NCBI GenBank assembly: GCA_010645155.1
Contig: CM021322.1
Span: 2,598,417-2,662,416 of the forward strand
Source of the DNA: Tigriopus japonicus
Lineage: Eukaryota > Arthropoda > Copepoda > Harpacticoida > Harpacticidae
Direction: 5' to 3'
DNA: 64,000 bases
Shown here one piece after another: positions 49,694 through 63,479 of this stretch (position 1 is the first letter of the stretch; each line of letters begins with the position of its first letter). A model generated the notes under the pieces. The model saw nothing but the letters and a program-made list of their open reading frames with translations. It searched no databases and had not been told where the DNA came from. Made by a program: the position numbers and the translations under genes.

Positions 49694-52600
49694 ATGACCT
49701 CGTTGGTCAGTCAGGAACCTGGTTTGGCCACCATTCCCGAGTCTCCCACGGGGGAGAGCTCACCTCGGCGGTTGTAAGTTCCGATGATTTCCACGTGATG
49801 ACCCTGCTGCTTGGAGCCCGTTTGTATACTTGAGTAGCGACTACCCACACACTCACGCACATAAGCACATGCATCCCTGGCCCATTCTCAAGATGGGTCC
49901 ATTCCCTTGGTTGCTATTCGTTCTTCTTGGTTTCGTTCTTCTGGCTCATTTGGTTGGCTTTTCAGTTTGAAAGTGTCTCTTCTCGTGATGATGCTTCACT
50001 CCCCAAACGACGGGAGACAGAAGTGGGAATGAGTCGAGGGTTCCTGGGATTTCCTGGGGACTTTTTGCAGCAATGATTTGTCAAAGTGTCAACTAGATAA
50101 TAAAAAGAGCTTTTAGACGCTTGGCATGCGGGAGTATGAGATCTTTTCCACTGACCTTCGAGAGGGGAACAAGTGGAGAAGGTGAGTTTTGAAGAGGTGA
50201 AGTACGTTCACACACTCACGGTGTGCGAGTGAGTGAATTAGGGTCAAATTTACACTTTTGGGGAAAAGTACGTCTTGTGGATTTCAAACTGGTTTGTTTG
50301 TATGAAATCAGATTGGACATCATCAGCTGCAATCTAATATTTAAACCATTTGANNNNNNNNNNNNNNNNNNNNNNNNNNNNNNNNNNNNNNNNNNNNNNN
50401 NNNNNNNNNNNNNNNNNNNNNNNNNNNNNNNNNNNNNNNNNNNNNNNNNNNNNNNNNNNNNNNNNNNNNNNNNNNNNNNNNNNNNNNNNNNNNNNNNNNN
50501 NNNNNNNNNNNNNNNNNNNNNNNNNNNNNNNNNNNNNNCAAACTGGTTTGTTTGTATGAAATCAGATTGGACATCATCAGGTGCAATTTAATATTTAAAC
50601 CATTTGAAAAAAATGTGTTATCAAATGAATGGTCTCATTATGAAAAGGAATGTTTTGGTTAATGAATTCGTAAACGTCAGCTATTAAAAAAAGATTTGCC
50701 CAATACTGCCATCAACGCACAGTGTGTTGATAAAGTTACGAAATTCTAAAGCACGTCCCCAAGTACAAAGTGTGAAGAGTGTCCTTTCAAAAAATATATT
50801 GAAGAAAGGGACCGATCTTTGGTTCAATTTCCACTTCGTCACCTTTCCATTCATTTGCACATAATAGTCAACGTTTACCTTGGAGAGGTCTCTCCAAAGT
50901 TGAAATTCAAGAATCATGACTTTTGGAAAACTCCACCAGAATCATGCGAGATTCATTGAGTAGATGTGAAATGCTCACGTTGGCCTCCGAACCACTTGTG
51001 AGTCCTCATAAGGAATTGCTCATTTGATATCGGAGCCCCTTGCGATGTCATGATTCTCATTATCCATGGCGCATTTGGGCATTGCTTGCAATTCATCAAG
51101 GCAACGTGCTCGCCGTGATTTCGGTCTTGTTGTAAAGTTTCCTCGATCGGCAAAATTCTTGCGACGGATCACTCTTGTTGGACGTGATTTCCTATATAAA
51201 GTTTTAGGCCGTCCAATATTGATGTCACTAGTACGGGTAAGAAGCCAACCCTCGGCCATAAATGTCGTGAGCACTTCCTTTGTCAAACCGACCTCATTTC
51301 CCATATCACATTTTTTTCACGCTTTTGTGAGTCAAGTCAAGAGATGAGTTTTTGTATCTATTTGAGAGTGACATGAGATTATGACTTGTCTTTTGGAAGC
51401 TAAACGGGAAATTGTCGGTTCTCTTCTCTCTAGAGCTCTACATGAAAAGAGCCGCGCCAAAACTTGGACAAAAAGGGAAAACGGAGACGCTCCCAAAGAC
51501 CACGTGTTCTATTAAAGAGCCCTATTCTCAAGCCCAAATCCACTTCTCAGTGACTATTTCTTGTGGGTCCGTTCTGCGGGGGCCGAGAATCGAGACATGC
51601 TCACAAGAAATGTGTTGTAGACCCCTGTCTGCATACCTATTAGTCTCCAGGATCAGTCGGACATCGGCCAGAATGACATGCAATTTGCCCATCACAACAT
51701 GTAAATATACTGGCCAACCAATCCGATCGATAAGTTGTATACTCGACGCAGTCCCATTACCATGTCGTGAATGCTGAGACTCGGAGATAGTAGGTGGAAA
51801 GAATTTTTGAACGTCGTCTTTGATATGACCAATGACTTGTCCATCTCACTGTCATTTCATGTGAGGAGCGACCTGACCAATCCAGACAAGAATATTACAT
51901 ACTAGAGTAGATTCCTTAAAAGGCGAGCTTGCATTCATCATGATTGAAATTTCTTAATCCAAACATGATCATCGATCAAGACTCAAACATCAATAATTTC
52001 ATTCTAATATCGCGATGGTGGAGGCTTTTGGGTAGACTTCACCTAGTACACGTGTTTTGTAATGTAATATTGTACTACTAAAATCCGGGATAAACACAAG
52101 AATCTATCAAACTTATTAAAACGAAATTTGAACTAAAAATCAAACGTCGCGAGACTTTGAAGTAAAGCAAAATTATGTTATGGCAAAACATATTGATAAT
52201 TTGGAGACGTCCAAAATTCCTTTGACGAGACTGGTCAACCTGCGAACAAGTGTGTTCTCAATATGGAATGGTGCTCAAGCTTCAAAGGAACGCACGGAAT
52301 CCAATGAAAACATTATTCAGGAGACAAATTTGCCCAGTCACTACTACACGAGATTTCGTTGCAAAATTTGACGAGCCTCTCACAAACTCATCTGAAGAAG
52401 AAACGACGATGCTTCCAGCCTAGTAATTCCAAATCGACCAACCACCATTCCAGATCTCTAAGCCAGATTGTCCACTGTGCTTCATTTTTTTGCTACCATA
52501 GAGACCAGATAATGGCCAAGTTTTAAGGCCGATTCTAATCCAATATGGCCATGTTGATATCGGAAACGAAGACGTCCATCTTGCGTCGTGAAATGAACCG

Positions 52601-55600
52601 AGTGAAGTTGTCACTTGGACCCAAGAAAGGATTCCGATTTCACAGTGAAGTGCATTTATTTCCAGCTTCTTTTCCAACAATCCAATGCATCTTTCTGGGC
52701 TCGTTTCCTCCTTCCGAATCTCAAAAAGAAAAGAAAAGCTTGAATTTCTCGATACTGCTTCTTGAGACAATAGTGAACCCCACTGAGTCAAGAATAATTG
52801 CTTCACTTGAGGTTTCCGCACGATTTTTATGTGTTGCGCACATGCCAAACTTTGAGAGAGACCAGGAAGTAAGACCACAAACTGGTTATTATCGTCTCTT
52901 CTTTCTATGATATTTATTGACTCGAGTGCTCGATTGGCATTGGATGTAAAGAATCAATTTCAAATTCGAAGCCGCATTATTTACAGCACAACCCGCGATC
53001 ATTCGAATGTGAATGCATCCATTTGAATCCCGTTTTGGTGGGACTCATTTGGGCGGAAGAATTTATTTCCCTTTGTTAGGATCATGATAATCGCGGTGTA
53101 ATAAATTGAATCCCAGTTCTACCTCGGTCGAAAATGGAAACGGGTGAAAAAGGGGAACTTGGTTTGTTCATTCGTTTGACATTCAGTTTTCAATTTTCGT
53201 CGTTTCGTTCGTTCGCATTTGCATGGATTTAAGCCTCATTTGGTATGCTTGTAAAATGTCATCAATGATCCAACAGAAGCGATTACTTGAATGACACGAA
53301 ATGTCATCGGGGACTTGTGTATTTTCCAATCCAAGTTTGTAATAACGCCATTTTTACCTTCTCTTTCCAGACAACAACGCAACGCGAGGGACAACGGAGT
53401 TTTAGTGAAGATGCCTCAATTCAAGTAAGTCTCAATTTATGCTTTGTATATTTGATAAATAGTCTTATGATGCATTTTCGGGAATTTGAAATCATCGGTG
53501 TGACTCTTCGCGTACTTAACAAGGCCCAACACCGCAATCAATGTGGATGACGGCCAGGTTCTTGCTTTCTGGAACGGTTTATCGCCACCGAGATCTTTTA
53601 TTCCATGTCGATTCTTATCTCGAGAGGCGAATGAGAGTCGATTTTGTATGCATAATAATGCTTCTAGAAGGTCTTCCAAAAGTTCTTATGTATCGACTCA
53701 CACAGATAGTCGTTATTTTCCTGGTGGAACCAAGCCAATCATCGATGATCCACTTTTCACTTGAGCACGGATTTATGGCCCTCATTTGTTCGCTCCAAGT
53801 CTCCACTTCGAACTTTAATATGAGAGCAATTAGAAACAGGCCTCTCCTTTCTGGATGATGCATTTTCAGTAGTATTTAGTCGCCATCTGACAGGTTGGAA
53901 GATTGGTTGGTAAGACGTAGAACCAGTCTGTGAAACCAGATTTGTGGATCAGGCCTGGTCTTGTGACAGATCCTTTGTCACCTTGGCTCAGGATACATTC
54001 AAGAACGTTATCTCTAGCCACCTGTGTTCTAATCCTTTTAAGGGGAAAGAATGGTCAAGGAGTAGTCGCCTTTTATCCAAGGCTTCGGGAGCTTCTGATA
54101 AGGGTTTTGGACAGTTTCCAAGTGAGGGGAAATGGCTGAACAAAGCACCGTTTGATTGGGTATCATTTGAAAATAGTGTGCCATTGAATGTGCTGCAATA
54201 ATTGATTGGTCTATGCTATTGTACCTTTTGCCCCGATGACTGCCAATCTGAACCCCCTAATGTTAGCTGATATAAGCCATACCATAGAGATGTTAAATTT
54301 AGATTGGCCATTGATAAAACATAATTGTCAGGTACATGTACAATGATATACTCAAAAATAAATTAACTTTAAAACTTAAAACTCTGAATTTGCCACTGAA
54401 TTAGGAAAACGTTACTGGATTTGAGAAAAAGGAGATGCATCAGGACTGTTTTTCTTAAAGAATTTGCAGTACTGATACCTTAAAATGTAAAGGTAGACAA
54501 CTTTCGTCATGTTAGCATTTCTATGATAGTTGGGGTAACAATAAATCAGATTCAGTAGATCAGGGCAACCTTTGATCATAATTCTGCCTTTACTTGACTA
54601 ATGTCAACGTAATTACCCCTCTAGATAAAATAACTCCTTGGACGTTGGCAGGAGCTCCTGTTCTTTGTGGCGCTCTAGTTTATTTCTGTGCCTCTCTCGT
54701 CCATTCAAACTTATCTCTCGGTGGTGCCTGCATGGCTTTGCTGAAATGTAAATCGAATTTCACGCATCAATGATATCCAGGGCACGAGAGGAGCAGAACT
54801 TGCAAAACGACAGCCACAACCATGCCTTACTACTACTTCTATTGTGCATACTAATACTCCTCACTGCCTTCTCGGTTCTCTCTCTCTCTCTCATCTCTTG
54901 CTAGCAACAGAAGGGCAGTGATTCTTTTTGGACGAGGATCATGACTACTTCAAAGATCTTTGTCTTGGTGTTTTTTTTTTCAATTCTTGTCGAGAGCTCT
55001 TGTAGGTCTTCATATTCCGTAATTTTCATTTGGAGGAGGTGTACAACTTCCTCTCCTCCACCACCATGATCATCATCATCAATAAGAGCAACACTTTCTC
55101 TCCACTCGACGATGCTTGCCAGAAGAAGTAATCTTGGGCAACGTGGATGGAGGATTTGGCGTGGGATGGCTTCCCAGCTCTGTTTGCTTTGAGTTGGCAC
55201 ACTCATCGCTTGAGAAATGAGGAAATGGAGTATGGAGCTCTCTGATAATTTCAGCCTGTCAAAGATTTTCTCACCAAACTGGTTATATGAAGATGCAAGA
55301 GCCGATTGGCCAACTTGGTTTGTTGAGACCAATAGTAAAATGCTCTCTGAAGAGTTCAGACGATGCTCGTCCGCGTCGTTCATCTCAGACTGAATCTCTC
55401 GAGTCCAAAGGTTCTTTCTTTACAGCGTGACTTTTGAATGCGAGTCTAATGAGAGCACTTCATTCTTTTCCCGGCTTTTCTTCCGCCATGATAACACACT
55501 ATTTTCGACTTCCAATTCGAGCCTATGGTTTACCCCGACGATATGTTGTTCGAACAGGTCTGTTTTGTGAGGAGAAGTCATTCGTGTGCGACTCACGAAA

Positions 55601-57933
55601 GACTTTTTAGACGGTAGTTGTAGGACCATACAATGCGATTTAACCCAAGCTCAGTAAGGTCGGTTTAGGCTCAATGTTGTTCAGATGTTATGAAGATAAT
55701 AGTTGATCTTGACATTTGATAAGTGGAGCTCCTTTCCCCCGAAGTCTCAACCAACTATTCATTTCTGGATAGTTTGAAGAGCCAAATACCATTGTCTAAT
55801 TGAATCATCCAACATGAAATCGAGAGGCTATTTCAAGTTGGACGTGATTAATCGCGTGTTGTAGAATATTGTTTCGATTCCCCTGTGAGATCGGAGAAGT
55901 CCTCGTTAAAGTCGAAAATGAGCTGTCATGTGGAGGAAATTAGTTAACTCGTCTAGCATATGCAATCAAGGAGGCGGGAGATGGAATCGAAATCTTGAAA
56001 TATTAATGCAGACTCATCACGTTTAATGCCATTTGGACCAATTATCCGCTGAAACTCACGTGTACATATGCAGGGTGACTGAAAATCTCGAGGAGAAACA
56101 AACAATCAAAACCCCTTTCGTTACACATGTACGCATTTACGAGTACATACGAACCCAACCCCTTCCAGATTTGAGGGCGAGATGTCTTGAAATGACTTTG
56201 AGGGTCGAATATGGAGCAACCAACGAACAATGATAGGACATCACGCAAGCCAAGGGTTGAACTAATTAACAAATGCACGGCTCAGCAGGGTTTCATGAAT
56301 CACGAGGCCAACTTGAAAGTGAGGAGAGCAAAGTGCAAAACATATACAAATCGGCTTTGGTGGCGTTCCAAATCCTAGGAACACGCACCATATACGCACT
56401 TGTATAAGTTGTCGCAAAAGACTTGGGTTTGGGGAAGAGCCACTTTTTACGTTATGAGATTTCAAATGACACGGATTTGAACTGGAATATGATAATGACG
56501 CTTGTGTTTTGTTTGACCTTTCAGTGGGCAGAATGGAGGCAATGGACCTCATGTGGTGACCAATGGGTACTCCGAACAGAACTCGCCCAATTCCAGTCAG
56601 CTTTCAAGCGAGGGACAAGATGCCACCCTCATCTCCAGGACTCAAAAGCAACACACAACTCAACAGGTAATAATAATCGTGATCATTTCCAAGCCAGATA
56701 AGTCCGCTACAAACAATGAGGAAAGCTTGTTTTGTTTCGTTTTCTCGCACACGTGTGCGCAAAATGCCAAGCGTTTGTTTGTAGTATACTTGATTTCAAT
56801 CATCTTAAAACGCTTTCTGGATGGAGAGAGAGAGATAGGGTGAATTGTCAGTCTGTCTATAGTGGGTGCTTGTGAACGTACAAAAGGTGTTGTCTGACAC
56901 AGTTGACCCAATTCCATCCTGGGCTTGGCTCAGATAAGTGGATGGAATCTGCGTTGTTTCAGAACGAGGGCGGGATTTAAGGGATGAAGCTAATAACCCC
57001 TTGAGGGGTCCTTTGAGTCAGTTCATTAGTGGAAAAGACCAAGAAATTATTGAATGCCCTCGAAGCTAGATCACGATCATTCATTAGAAGGAGGGTCTCT
57101 AAGCAGGCAATTGTCCTCCTCCTACTGGACTCCGACAAGATGAAGTGCCCCTCCTCACAAAGAGCTATTGTTGGTGCGAAATTTATGATGCCAGCCACAT
57201 TTCAAATGGACTATACTCAAATATTATTTATCCTTCATCTGGAGTTGGCACAGCGGCTTGAATAATCGAATTTTTACGTGCCCCTTTCAGGTGACCACGA
57301 CCACGAAGACGATCCGAGAAATCCAGTACCTGGGTCCGGACGGTCAGCCGATCGAGTTCGTGCCCAGTTCTTCCAGTGGTGGACCGCCCCCAGTTCATCC
57401 TCGTCTGAGCACGAGTAGTAATGCCGGTGGGGCACCGCCTCCCCAAGTGTACGACCCTTACAGTGTCAATGGTCCCAACGGCTACGGAGATCCGCGCTTC
57501 CAACAACCCGAATTCGGGGACTACGAGCAATACGGACCACAATACGGGAACTACGCTGAATACCCTCATCGACCGCCGACTCCACCCAGTCCGAGCGATC
57601 GTAGTGCTTCCCCGCCTCCAGATCACCGAGAACCCGGTAAGACCCGCAAATTTAAGGTTAGAACAAGGTGCTCGTTTCCCCTTTTTGCGCTTGAAACTCT
57701 AGCAATCAAGGCGAGTTCTCTCCCTTTGGTTCTTACCCCTTAATAGCCAAATAAATTTGATTTTGTTCCCTCCTGGGCTTTGGCTCAAGTGGATCGTTTG
57801 GAACGCTTTTTACCCGGCTTGAAATAACTGCTTAGTTGTTGTTGGTGAACCACTCCCAGGATCAGTAATGGAAGGGCGCGTGAGCAGTTTGGCCCAATCT
57901 GACTCAGCTATGAGAAAGACAGGCTTCCAAAGG
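49694..57933 (+). CDS. Probable p120/delta-catenin family protein, N-terminal exons (3'-partial)
   Basis: Gene assembled from segments with GT-AG borders and matching phase: 49694-49773 (ATG with A at -3; in-frame TAG 54 nt upstream; donor GTAAGT), 53371-53424, 56525-56666, 57291-57636, and less surely 57860-57933. Together they give about 232 residues beginning MTSLVSQEPGLATIPESPTG. The region is Ser/Gln/Pro-rich and apparently disordered. Residues 93-112 (VTTTTKTIREIQYLGPDGQP) resemble the VT-rich and GPDG-x-P segment of vertebrate CTNND1. A Tyr/Gly/Pro-rich stretch follows (GDYEQYGPQYGNYAEYPHRP), then PPTPPSPSDRSASPPP. Exon 5 gives GRVSSLAQSDSAMRKTG, reminiscent of the Ser-rich segment just before the armadillo repeats. 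Those repeats would bind cadherin tails but are not seen here and should lie beyond 64 kb. Exon linkage is well supported by phase; the family name is inference. Confidence 0.6.
50285..50607. repeat. 69-bp direct repeat flanking an assembly gap
   Basis: The copy at 50285-50353 recurs at 50539-50607 with two mismatches (CAGCTGCAATC versus CAGGTGCAATT). The copies directly abut the 185-N gap, suggesting a tandem array the assembler could not resolve, or a false duplication. It lies in the first intron of the catenin-like gene. Confidence 0.9.
50354..50538. other. Assembly gap (185 N)
   Basis: A run of N between two near-identical direct repeats; true content unknown. Confidence 1.
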
Positions 57934-60900
57934 GTGACCACTTTACTCCCGGCCTCTTGTCAACTTGGCGCGAGACCGGTTTCAATGAGGTCCAAGAGGC
58001 CTCTTAGGAGAAGGGTCGTTCGTCGTTCGACTTGCCCGAGTGAGCCTTCTCAAGAGCCTTGAACGAAGTGAAGGCGTGCTAGATATCTGTCAAGAGTGTT
58101 TTTGTGTGCCTCATGGGCTAACCTGGTTGGGGGGTTTGTTGCTCTCCCTCGTTTTCGCCCCTCTGATGTTTGTTATGCGACCGGAGTGGGCAAACCCTTT
58201 TTCCCCGTCGTACTTTCTTTGGAACCGTTTTGTAGAGATTCGCAAGCTGAAAGAGAAGAGAGGGAAAGAAAGAAAAAAAGGTGAAATTCTCTCTTTCTTT
58301 GCCTCTATGGAAACGTGTGTTTGTCAAAGGCTGCCATCCAGCTAGCAAAGGCCGCCGCCATGCGCTCCAAATTTCGGGACAGCTTTCTTTCGGGAAAAAA
58401 GCGGTCTTTAGAGCGCTCACTCGGAGACGAGGTCGAATTCGCTTTTTGCTAATTCCGATAGAGACCTTCTTGGTTGGGTTCAAATCCAGCGGCTAGATGT
58501 TGGACTAGTGGTCCTAATGAATGATAATTTTGGGAACAAAAAGTGCCACCCAACTGAGACCTTAGAAACCAGAAAAAGCGGAGTTGAAACTCATTTGTTT
58601 TCATTTGAATGACATATCTGCAGCTTAATCATCTGGTCCTCTTGGTCTGTGTTCCTGTTGAAAATTATGAAGTTTTTTAAATGATACTCCATACGCCATC
58701 TTTTGCCTTTAGCTGTTCCATTCTGATTGCTTTCTCTATAAGCGCTTGCTTGACAGAAGAGCACTTTGCTTCTTTTGTGGACATGCTACCGAACCTCAAA
58801 GCTCCCTATGAACAAAAGTACTGAGAAGGGAGAAGCTTTTAAGAACGCATTAAACGTCACAATCGGAGCGAGTTTCCGCATCGATAACCCGATGAAGCGC
58901 TTTAACTACATACAATCACCCGCTCCCTCGTTCCTTGTCGACCCAAAGTGACGGCACCGAAAATCGAGGCCTTTGCGAGCGAGCAATTGCTGGCCTTTTC
59001 GGCCTTTCTCTCAAGACCGGGAAGCAAACCAGCGAGCAAACACTCTCGTGTTCTCTCTCCTAGTTTGCTATCCCCTCCCGATCCCCAGACTGAAAAGGAG
59101 AACTTTTACAGTTGTCTTAGCAGAAGTAGTAGAAAAAAAGAGCTTCACGCTCCCTCACTACCACGCATTCGTCCTCGTATTGTTGTACAATTCTACTACT
59201 TCTACTGCTACTAGTAGCCTTCGTAGTAGGAGTGGCAGCCTTTTCTATTCGAGTGTGAGTGGCCTTGTAGTAGTCATTCTCTAGTTGTGTGAGAGAGAGC
59301 CAAGGGAGCAGATCTGGCCTCAGAAAAGAAGGTTTTGTGGAACAAACACAACTCTACCACTAGAGCTACTACTACCACTACTACTACTTCATCATCATCA
59401 TCTCGAGGGACTGGAGTGGTTTTGGTAGTCCATTTGGTTGTTCTGTGCAAAATAAGATTACAAACGAAAACCTATCCGCCACGTCCATCCGAGTCATAGT
59501 TTGTCTCGATTTGCCTACGCCAGAATGAAGGTGAAAGGAAATAGAGTGAAGCCCCCCTCTGTGAAATGAATACATCAAATCAAGTCTCTTGGGCAAAGCA
59601 AGAGGATGAAGGAGAAGATGAAAATGATGGTGGTGATGGTGATGTTGTTGAGGCTGTGAGGCTGAGAGACTCGAAGAAAGACAGGCCTGAGTGAAAAACA
59701 ACACGTTCTTGCGAAACGCGAGAAGGTGAATCGCATCTCAGAGGGTCGTTTCAGCGGTTTTTATTCTCTTTGGCCGATGACCAGGTGCTAGTGCTACCAT
59801 TTAAGTACACGCCGCGAGGCTCTTCGAGGCAAAAAGAAACGGATCAAATTGCCATTTTGGTGGCCTCAGGGCCATGGAACTAGTCACTGGTTCTGCTCGA
59901 CAACTGGTTGGTGTTGGTGGTATTATTTTGGCAGCTTTCTCGTCGGCTGATTGTTTCCACGACTCCTTGAGGAGCACTTGTTTTCAAGAGGCTCATTCCC
60001 TAAAAGGAACCATCGCTTCAATGGGAACTCCAAACAATGCCAAGGTCCACCTTGCTCATTGACATAGGTGGAGCTGGTGGTCTCACTGGTTGTAATCAAG
60101 GTAATGACAATAATAACAACAACGACAACGTCAGCAGGAGCGACGATGTCTAAGCACTTATTTGAGAACTTGATTGATCTATACCTCCCTTCTTTTGTTA
60201 TTGTTGTGGCTTGAGCTTTTTGAATCTACTACGTAGATGGAAAATACCTCAGCCTTTCATGCGTTAGCTGGCATATACTGTACGTACATTCACAGCTTGT
60301 ATAACCATGGAACGAACGGTGTGATCCAAACTCGAGACTTGCTCGAACCTTTGAAAGAACTCAAATCAGTCATTTTGGTTCGTAGCTCGTGGCGACGCTT
60401 GACGAACGAATGGGAAGAGTTTTGAATGCACCACATTGGAAAGTTTGCTCATGAAAGTGGGATTCTGTAGCCGTTGCGCCCCTGTTCCTCATCCTTTTCC
60501 ATGGGATCCAAAGCAACTGTTCTCAAGAGATCGTTTCTATGTCTCTGTCCATCCCACTGCGGCATGTTTTACTCTTTTATGTTAACAAGTGCAGTTGGTA
60601 AAAGAGCAAACTTTGTACTAGGTTGGAACAGCAAGTTCCACGGTGTGGAACAGCAAGTTCCACGGTGATGCCAGTTGATAATTAAGATCGTAGATGGGAA
60701 GCATTTTTAGGCCACACGTGTGGCAAATTGCATTGTGACGGTGGATGTTCGGGAGTTGGAACGAACGATAAACACTGCAACAATTACTTAATGATTCCTT
60801 CCTTCTTCAAGTTTTGCTTTTGGGAACCTGAACAACCCCGCAAATGAAGCTTAAGCTTGTTGTGGAACCATCATGTCAAGTCAGCAATGCCACCCCTCCC

Positions 60901-62843
60901 TCGCCTTCTTCTTACACATGTAATGAGACATTCTCAAACCGAGGGAACCTTCTTTGCGAAAGGCAAGTGAGTCTTTCGTTAAGCCCAAGATTGTTCTCCT
61001 TTCACGATTGTACCATGGAAAACTCTATACAGCCACACTCATTGACAAACCATATTTGCTCACGAATATACGAGCTTTGGTCTCCAAGACAACAAATATT
61101 GAGCTCGAGCGAGGAGGATGTGTGGCAGAGCCATCGTTCCATTAGGAGTCAACGCTTTTCCTGCATTGAGCATGATGCGAAAAATGGAGCAAGATCGATG
61201 TTTCCTGTTTCACGATATTGCTGCTTTTCCTCCACCGGATGAAAAGTGATGCTAACCTGAGAATTTTGGATGGGAAGAACACTTTATTCAATGTGTTTGT
61301 GTTCTTCAAAGTCGATTCCGCGGCTCCGTGTTAATACAAGATCTCCGAACGAACGAACGAGTCGATCAGAATATTGCCATCCAATTCGTTAATAAGCCTT
61401 GTGCGGTGTATGTATAATATGGCAGTAGCTCGCTCATGTCTCGGGGAACTCCTGATGGATGGGAGAAAAATCAATAATGCAAAAGGTGGACTGCTCTTTG
61501 ATGATTCACAAGATGATCTTGGGCATGTCGTCTTCTTTCTTGGTACTACGTGTACATACAGTACTTTCGTTGGTTCGCTTTCTTCTCATGGTGCGAGAGA
61601 CCGTCATCTCGTTCAAGGTGGATCGAATGAATGTCCATGAACCCAGATGGTTGTCAATGATCAGAGATCTCTGTTCCGTATTCCCTTCGGCGAGGGAACC
61701 ATTTATGAGTTTCATGAGTCATAAAGACTCGTAATGGATGGACTTATCATCCGGGATAGCTTTGGAAGCTTGGGTGAGTTCCATGCACTTCTTACTAATG
61801 CCTCAACCCTTCTTTTCGCTCTTTTTTCGAAGTGAAAGAAAGCTTGGGAAGTAGTTCATTTAGGAGTTCGGGAAATTTGTGAGCTCGAGTTGAATCCACT
61901 TTCAAAGCTGCCTCACAAACTTTGTCAAGAGCCATTTCGGGCGAATGACGAATAAGTGGATGGACTTGGCTTGTTGGGAAAACACCTTCTCTCGCATTCA
62001 TTCACTTCCAGAACTGAAAAGAGGGTTCAAGTTTTCAAGTTCTTGAGTGGAGAGCGACCGAAAATATGGCTGTTTCTCGTTTCGTCGACAAATCTGGTGG
62101 CCTATAATTCACCGAGTGATTTCTGGGGCAATGCGAGCACCACCATAAGTAGATGGAAGGGAATTTGTCGTGATCTATGTTCCATGGAAAAGATCGAGAA
62201 TCGAACGAGGCCTTTGACGGAAAGGAAGGAAGGCAGAGAAAACTTTGGGTCTGGGCTCAGTTTTTCATTTGGCCTGAGCGGTTGGTTACGTTCTTCATCC
62301 GTCTTGCTTCGACGACGTGGTTGTAGTTCACATATAGCGAAGCTCAAAGAAAAAAAGCGAAAAGTTGGTCTTCCAAGGCTGTTTTGCGGACTTCTTTTGT
62401 GGGAGGAATGCCAGATCGAGGGGTCCCTCTGAAACTTGGCTTGAGACAGTCAAAAGTTAGTTTTATAAAGAGACCCTCTCCCGCTTCACTTTTGGGAACG
62501 CAGATCTTGTTCTTTTTTTATTCTTTGCACATCATTTCATCGAGATGTTACGAAGAAAACGAGAAACCAACTGGCATCTGATCCCATGTTTACAGAATTC
62601 TACAGAGAATTTCTACACGAAAAAAATGACTTTGAAACTTTTGTCAAAAAAAAAAAGTGAAAAAGTCAGAATTAAATAGCGGAATGCATCTTTAGATGAA
62701 AACAAAACTTAAGAATAACAACATTTTACTCAATAAACCATTCATTTGGAGGAGTTTGTTGAACTGGAAACTAGTGGTAGTATTCAATCTGATTACAATC
62801 TGTTCAATCTTTTAGGGCTGCCATCAATGCCATTGGTCAAAAA
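57934..62843. other. Probable intron of the catenin-like gene, no further exon recognised
   Basis: No segment resembling armadillo repeats was found. ACT/CAT triplet runs occur near 59345-59402. Frames such as 60844-61242 and 61956-62432 have no recognisable features. Contains a 22-bp duplication at 60625-60668. Confidence 0.4.
60625..60668. repeat. 22-bp tandem duplication with internal palindrome
   Basis: Two adjacent copies (60625-60646, 60647-60668) differ only in the last base. Each begins GGAACAGCAAGTTCC, itself a 5-bp inverted repeat (GGAAC/GTTCC) around a 5-nt loop. Confidence 0.9.
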
Positions 62844-63147
62844 TAGTGATGGACCGAAAGGGCTTATAACCGAAACCGAAAGTTTCGGCCGAAAGAGGGC
62901 TTAACCGAAACCGAAAGCAGCTGACTGCGAAATTGTACAAATGCAAAATCCACCTTAAAGATTAAGTTCCTCATGTGTTTGATGTTGGGTAGTCGCAAAT
63001 TTTGAAAAATTGGGAAACTTAAATTTCAAAGGTTTTTGGACGAAATATTTTTCGATTTTGTTGTCAAACTCCATCCTTTATAGTACATGTCTGCTTTCGG
63101 TTTCGGTAAGCATAACCGAAACCGAAAGCACTTTTGGTCCATCACTA
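62844..63147. mobile_element. hAT-type MITE, 304 bp, 8-bp TSD
   Basis: The ends are TAGTGATGGACCGAAAG and, inverted, TAGTGATGGACCAAAAG; the 22-bp terminal repeat has two mismatches. It is flanked by exact 8-bp duplications GTCAAAAA (62836-62843 and 63148-63155). The interior repeats CCGAAACCGAAAG on both strands near each end. No transposase is present. Confidence 0.92.
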
Positions 63148-63237
63148 GTCAAAAATAGTGTGAATAAAACTTTGCTTGATCTTCAGAATTAATGTCATCC
63201 CTGGGCTGCAATCTTCAAAATCAGGGTCACTTTTTGG

Positions 63238-63479
63238 CATAGGCGTAGGAGGCAGGGGGGCAGGGGGGGCAACTGCCCCCCTGGCCTCCGGAGACTGCTA
63301 AAATTCGGGCAAATGAGTTGAGATATTCGGGCATTCGGGGAGGGGAAAAATGATATTAAATAACAAGATTAATAGTAAAAATACTGAAGAACCAGACAAT
63401 AATTAATCGCAAATAAATTGTGAAATTCGGGCAAATTTGGTGTTGCCCCCCCAAATAAACCACACCTCCTACGCCTATG
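63238..63479. mobile_element. hAT-type MITE, 242 bp, 8-bp TSD
   Basis: A perfect 15-bp terminal inverted repeat, CATAGGCGTAGGAGG, is flanked by exact 8-bp duplications CTTTTTGG (63230-63237 and 63480-63487). Near the left end are G runs and a GGGGGGCAACTGCCCCCC near-palindrome; near the right end, a C run. Non-coding. Confidence 0.92.

Noticed and set aside
54901..55383. 160-codon minus-strand frame
   Set aside because: No domain, signal or splice context; it overlaps simple CAT/GGA triplets and lies inside the long intron of the catenin-like gene.
58470..58500. GGGTTCAAATCC, a B-box-like motif
   Set aside because: Upstream sequence does not form a tRNA or SINE head.
60844..61242. 132-codon plus-strand frame
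   Set aside because: No recognisable features and competing frames on the same strand; phase and borders do not fit the catenin-like gene.
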